Made by a program: the position numbers and the translations under genes
Assembly (NCBI GenBank): GCA_021780625.1
Contig: JAJXYI010000704.1
Coordinates: forward strand, 1-9,217
DNA: 9,217 nucleotides
Direction: 5' to 3'
DNA from: a bacterium
GTDB lineage: Bacteria; Verrucomicrobiota; Verrucomicrobiae; Opitutales; Opitutaceae
The notes under the pieces: model-generated
Databases searched by the model: none
Told to the model about the DNA's origin: nothing
Seen by the model: only the letters and a program-made list of their open reading frames with translations
Shown here: positions 7,516 to 9,217 of the stretch, in pieces
How positions within the stretch are numbered: position 1 is the first letter of the stretch
Layout: each line of letters begins with the position of its first letter

Positions 7516-8757
7516 TCAGCTTCGTTCTTCCCAAAGCTGAGCAAGATTGAGCAGTGTTTCGACTGACTTGCTCATGTCGTTGACGCTGACCCACTCGCGC
7601 TGGCTGTGGACCTCGTGCATGCCTGTGAACAAGTTGGGAGTAAGCAATCCGCGGGCGGTCAGATTGGATCCGTCCGTGCCGCCACGGATCGGGTGATAGT
7701 TGGGGGTGATGCCGGCCCGCCGGGTGGCCTCGCTGGCGATCTCGACCGGGCGCATGTCCTTTTCGAGCCAGTAGCGCATGTTTCGGTACTGCTCGCGGAT
7801 CGTGAGCGTGAAATGGGCGTGCGGCTCGGCCTTCTCGAGCTCAGCGACGATGCGGCGCAGCTCGGCGCGATGGCGTTCGAGTCCATCGAGTTCGAAGTCG
7901 CGGAGTATCATGCGGATCGTGGCTTTCTCGGAGCTGCCCTGAACATCCAGCGGATGGATGAAGCCCTGGCGGTCGTCGGTGGTCTCGGGCGCGCGGTCCA
8001 TCGGAAGGGCGGCGAGGAAGCGACCGGCGAGACGCAAGGCGTTGACCATCCTATTTTTGGCGAATCCGGGGTGAGCGGCGACTCCCTCGATCTCAAGAAC
8101 GGCGGCATCGGCGCTGAACGTCTCGTAGTTCAACTCGCCCAAGGTCTCGCCGTCCAAGGTGTAGCCGAAATCCGCGCCCAGCTTCGTCAAATCGAGCTCG
8201 GTCATGCCGCGGGCGATTTCCTCGTCCGGATTGAAGCAGATTCGGAGCGTGCCGTGCTTGATCTCAGGGTGGAGGAGCAGGTGGCGGCAGGCGGACATCA
8301 CGATGGCGACGCCGGCCTTGTCGTCGGCTCCGAGCAGGGTGGTGCCGCTCGCGGTGACGATGTCGTGTCCGATCGCGTCGCGCAGGTGTGGAATATCTTC
8401 CACGGTGAGGCGTTGCCTCGGATCATCGGGCAGCACGATGGGCTTCCCGTCGTAGGCCCTGTGCACGAGCGGCTTGGCGGCGCCGGGCAGGTTGGTGGCG
8501 GTGTCGACGTGGGCGAACCACGCGAGGGTCGGGACGCCACTCTTCGGCGAGGTGGCGGGGATGGTGGCGAGCACGTAGCCTTGGGGCGTGAGTTCGACGT
8601 CGCGGGCGCCGAGGGAGCGCAGCTCGTCGGCGAGCAGTTTCAGCAGTTCCCATTGGCAGGGCGTGCTGGGCACGGTCGGCGAGGCGTCGTCGCTGCGTGT
8701 CTCGATGCGCACGTAGCGGAGGAAGCGTTGGAGGAGGTCTTCGGCGTCGATCTTCAT
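7516..8757 (-). CDS. pepT: Peptidase T (tripeptide aminopeptidase)
   Basis: PepT removes the N-terminal residue from tripeptides in the cytoplasm and is a dinuclear zinc enzyme of the M20B family. At 413 residues it has the family's normal length. The metal-site motifs are in order: F-A-H-V-D-T (His83, Asp85), G-A-D-D-K-A-G (Asp145, the bridging ligand), P-D-E-E (Glu179 as general base and Glu180), L-D-G-E (Asp202) and G-M-H-E-V-H-S (His381). The R-G-G-T-D-G-S stretch at 358-364 belongs to the substrate-binding region of the catalytic domain. The inserted dimerisation domain covers about 212-320. The start at 8757 gives the standard M-K-x-D-x-x-x-L-L-x-R-F-L-R-Y N-terminus. No Shine-Dalgarno sequence is visible. 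It is divergent from the DUF1015 gene, 110 bp apart, and is followed by repeat debris. All residues expected for activity are present. Confidence 0.97.
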   Translation of the reverse strand: MKIDAEDLLQRFLRYVRIETRSDDASPTVPSTPCQWELLKLLADELRSLGARDVELTPQGYVLATIPATSPKSGVPTLAWFAHVDTATNLPGAAKPLVHRAYDGKPIVLPDDPRQRLTVEDIPHLRDAIGHDIVTASGTTLLGADDKAGVAIVMSACRHLLLHPEIKHGTLRICFNPDEEIARGMTELDLTKLGADFGYTLDGETLGELNYETFSADAAVLEIEGVAAHPGFAKNRMVNALRLAGRFLAALPMDRAPETTDDRQGFIHPLDVQGSSEKATIRMILRDFELDGLERHRAELRRIVAELEKAEPHAHFTLTIREQYRNMRYWLEKDMRPVEIASEATRRAGITPNYHPIRGGTDGSNLTARGLLTPNLFTGMHEVHSQREWVSVNDMSKSVETLLNLAQLWEERS

Positions 8758-8867
8758 GGGTCGTTGCTAGACGAACGGAACGGGCGCGGGAAGGCGGAAC
8801 CTGCGTTGCGGAGGCGCCTTTTCTGGATTGCGCTGGGCCGGAAGGCCCGAAAGAACCCACGCCTCCT

Positions 8868-9217
8868 ATGCGTATCCGCGCCTTCAAAGGACTGGTTCCC
8901 GTGCCCGCGCTGGCCTCCGAGGTGGCCTGCGTTCCCTACGACGTCGTCGACGCCGCTGAAGCCGCCGCGCTCGCGGCGGGCAAACCCAACAGCCTGCTTC
9001 ATGTCGACCGCGCCGAGATCGACCTGCCGACGTCCACCGATCCCTACAGCGCGGAAGTGTACGCCAAGGCCAACGCCAATTTCCTGGGCCTGCAGAAGTC
9101 CGGCGCCCTGGTGCGCGAGAGCGAGCCCTGCCTCTATCTCTACCAGCAGCAGATGGGAACCCATCGCCAGCGCGGACTCGTGGTGGTCTGCAACGTGGAG
9201 GACTACGACGCGGACCT
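8868..9217 (+). CDS. DUF1015-family protein (5' part)
   Basis: The first 116 codons of a DUF1015 gene are present; the remainder lies beyond the window. The N-terminus M-R-I-R-A-F-K-G-L-V-P, then A-S-E-V-A-C-V-P-Y-D-V-V (17-28), S-L-L-H-V-x-R-x-E-I-D-L-P (42-54), and L-Y-L-Y-Q-Q-Q-M-G (89-97) fit the family pattern closely. Members are about 400 residues long and cytoplasmic, with no established activity. I recall that they often lie near serine biosynthesis genes such as serA, so the genes after this window would be informative. The start at 8868 is the family start. There is no Shine-Dalgarno sequence; a small hairpin, GGGCC-GGAA-GGCCC (8835-8848), lies 20 nt upstream in the leader or promoter region. 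Confidence 0.93.
   Translation, partial: MRIRAFKGLVPVPALASEVACVPYDVVDAAEAAALAAGKPNSLLHVDRAEIDLPTSTDPYSAEVYAKANANFLGLQKSGALVRESEPCLYLYQQQMGTHRQRGLVVVCNVEDYDAD

Noticed and set aside
7331..7594. Minus-strand open frame containing RQGYGG
   Set aside because: It is a translated intergenic repeat overlapping the pepT end, the typical source of spurious proteins.
8758..8867. Promoters for pepT and the DUF1015 gene in their shared 110-bp gap
   Set aside because: No -35 and -10 pair with acceptable spacing stood out on either strand; the GGCGCC-TTTTC segment is not a credible terminator between divergent genes.

Overview
The window is GC-rich, densely coding chromosomal DNA from a free-living bacterium. 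The gene families and intergenic debris suggest a Verrucomicrobiota member, most likely Opitutaceae-like. The hints are a PadR-PspC operon, a double-module U32 protein, a dispersed intergenic repeat whose minus-strand reading contains RQGYGG, and an almost complete lack of Shine-Dalgarno sequences. This placement is inference from memory; no marker gene is present. I see no phage, IS element, CRISPR array, tRNA or rRNA.

Layout. Positions 115-1004 (+) hold two tandem paralogous small proteins built from an unrecognised helical repeat, closed by a good intrinsic terminator at 1059-1088. A likely 71-residue gene faces them on the minus strand (1068-1283), and its stop codon lies in that terminator's loop. 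About 200 bp without a gene follow. A minus-strand padR-pspC operon (3016-1485) has a recognisable promoter and a candidate operator. A large minus-strand U32/DUF3656 protein (5897-3300) resembles RlhA-type rRNA hydroxylases and carries a second, C-terminal cysteine cluster. A strong hairpin at 3220-3256 separates it from padR, but its T-run points the opposite way. An OxyR-like LysR regulator (6879-5974, minus) lies just upstream of the U32 gene. Its divergent partner is a 62-residue two-helix membrane protein (6983-7171, +) ending in a hairpin over the stop codon and a textbook terminator. Positions 7252-7515 are noncoding and made of repeat fragments and palindromes. Peptidase T (8757-7516, minus) is divergent from a DUF1015 gene that starts at 8868 and runs off the window end.

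How they fit together. Most genes look like independent housekeeping or regulatory units rather than one system. The two local circuits that can be argued are PadR controlling a PspC-type membrane protein, and the LysR regulator controlling itself, the small membrane protein and perhaps the U32 gene. The LysR protein is OxyR-like along its length but lacks both redox cysteines, yet ATAG tetranucleotides on an 11-bp period lie at its own start, as in OxyR operators. That regulator with its small membrane partner, and the paralogous repeat proteins, are the least explained parts of the window.
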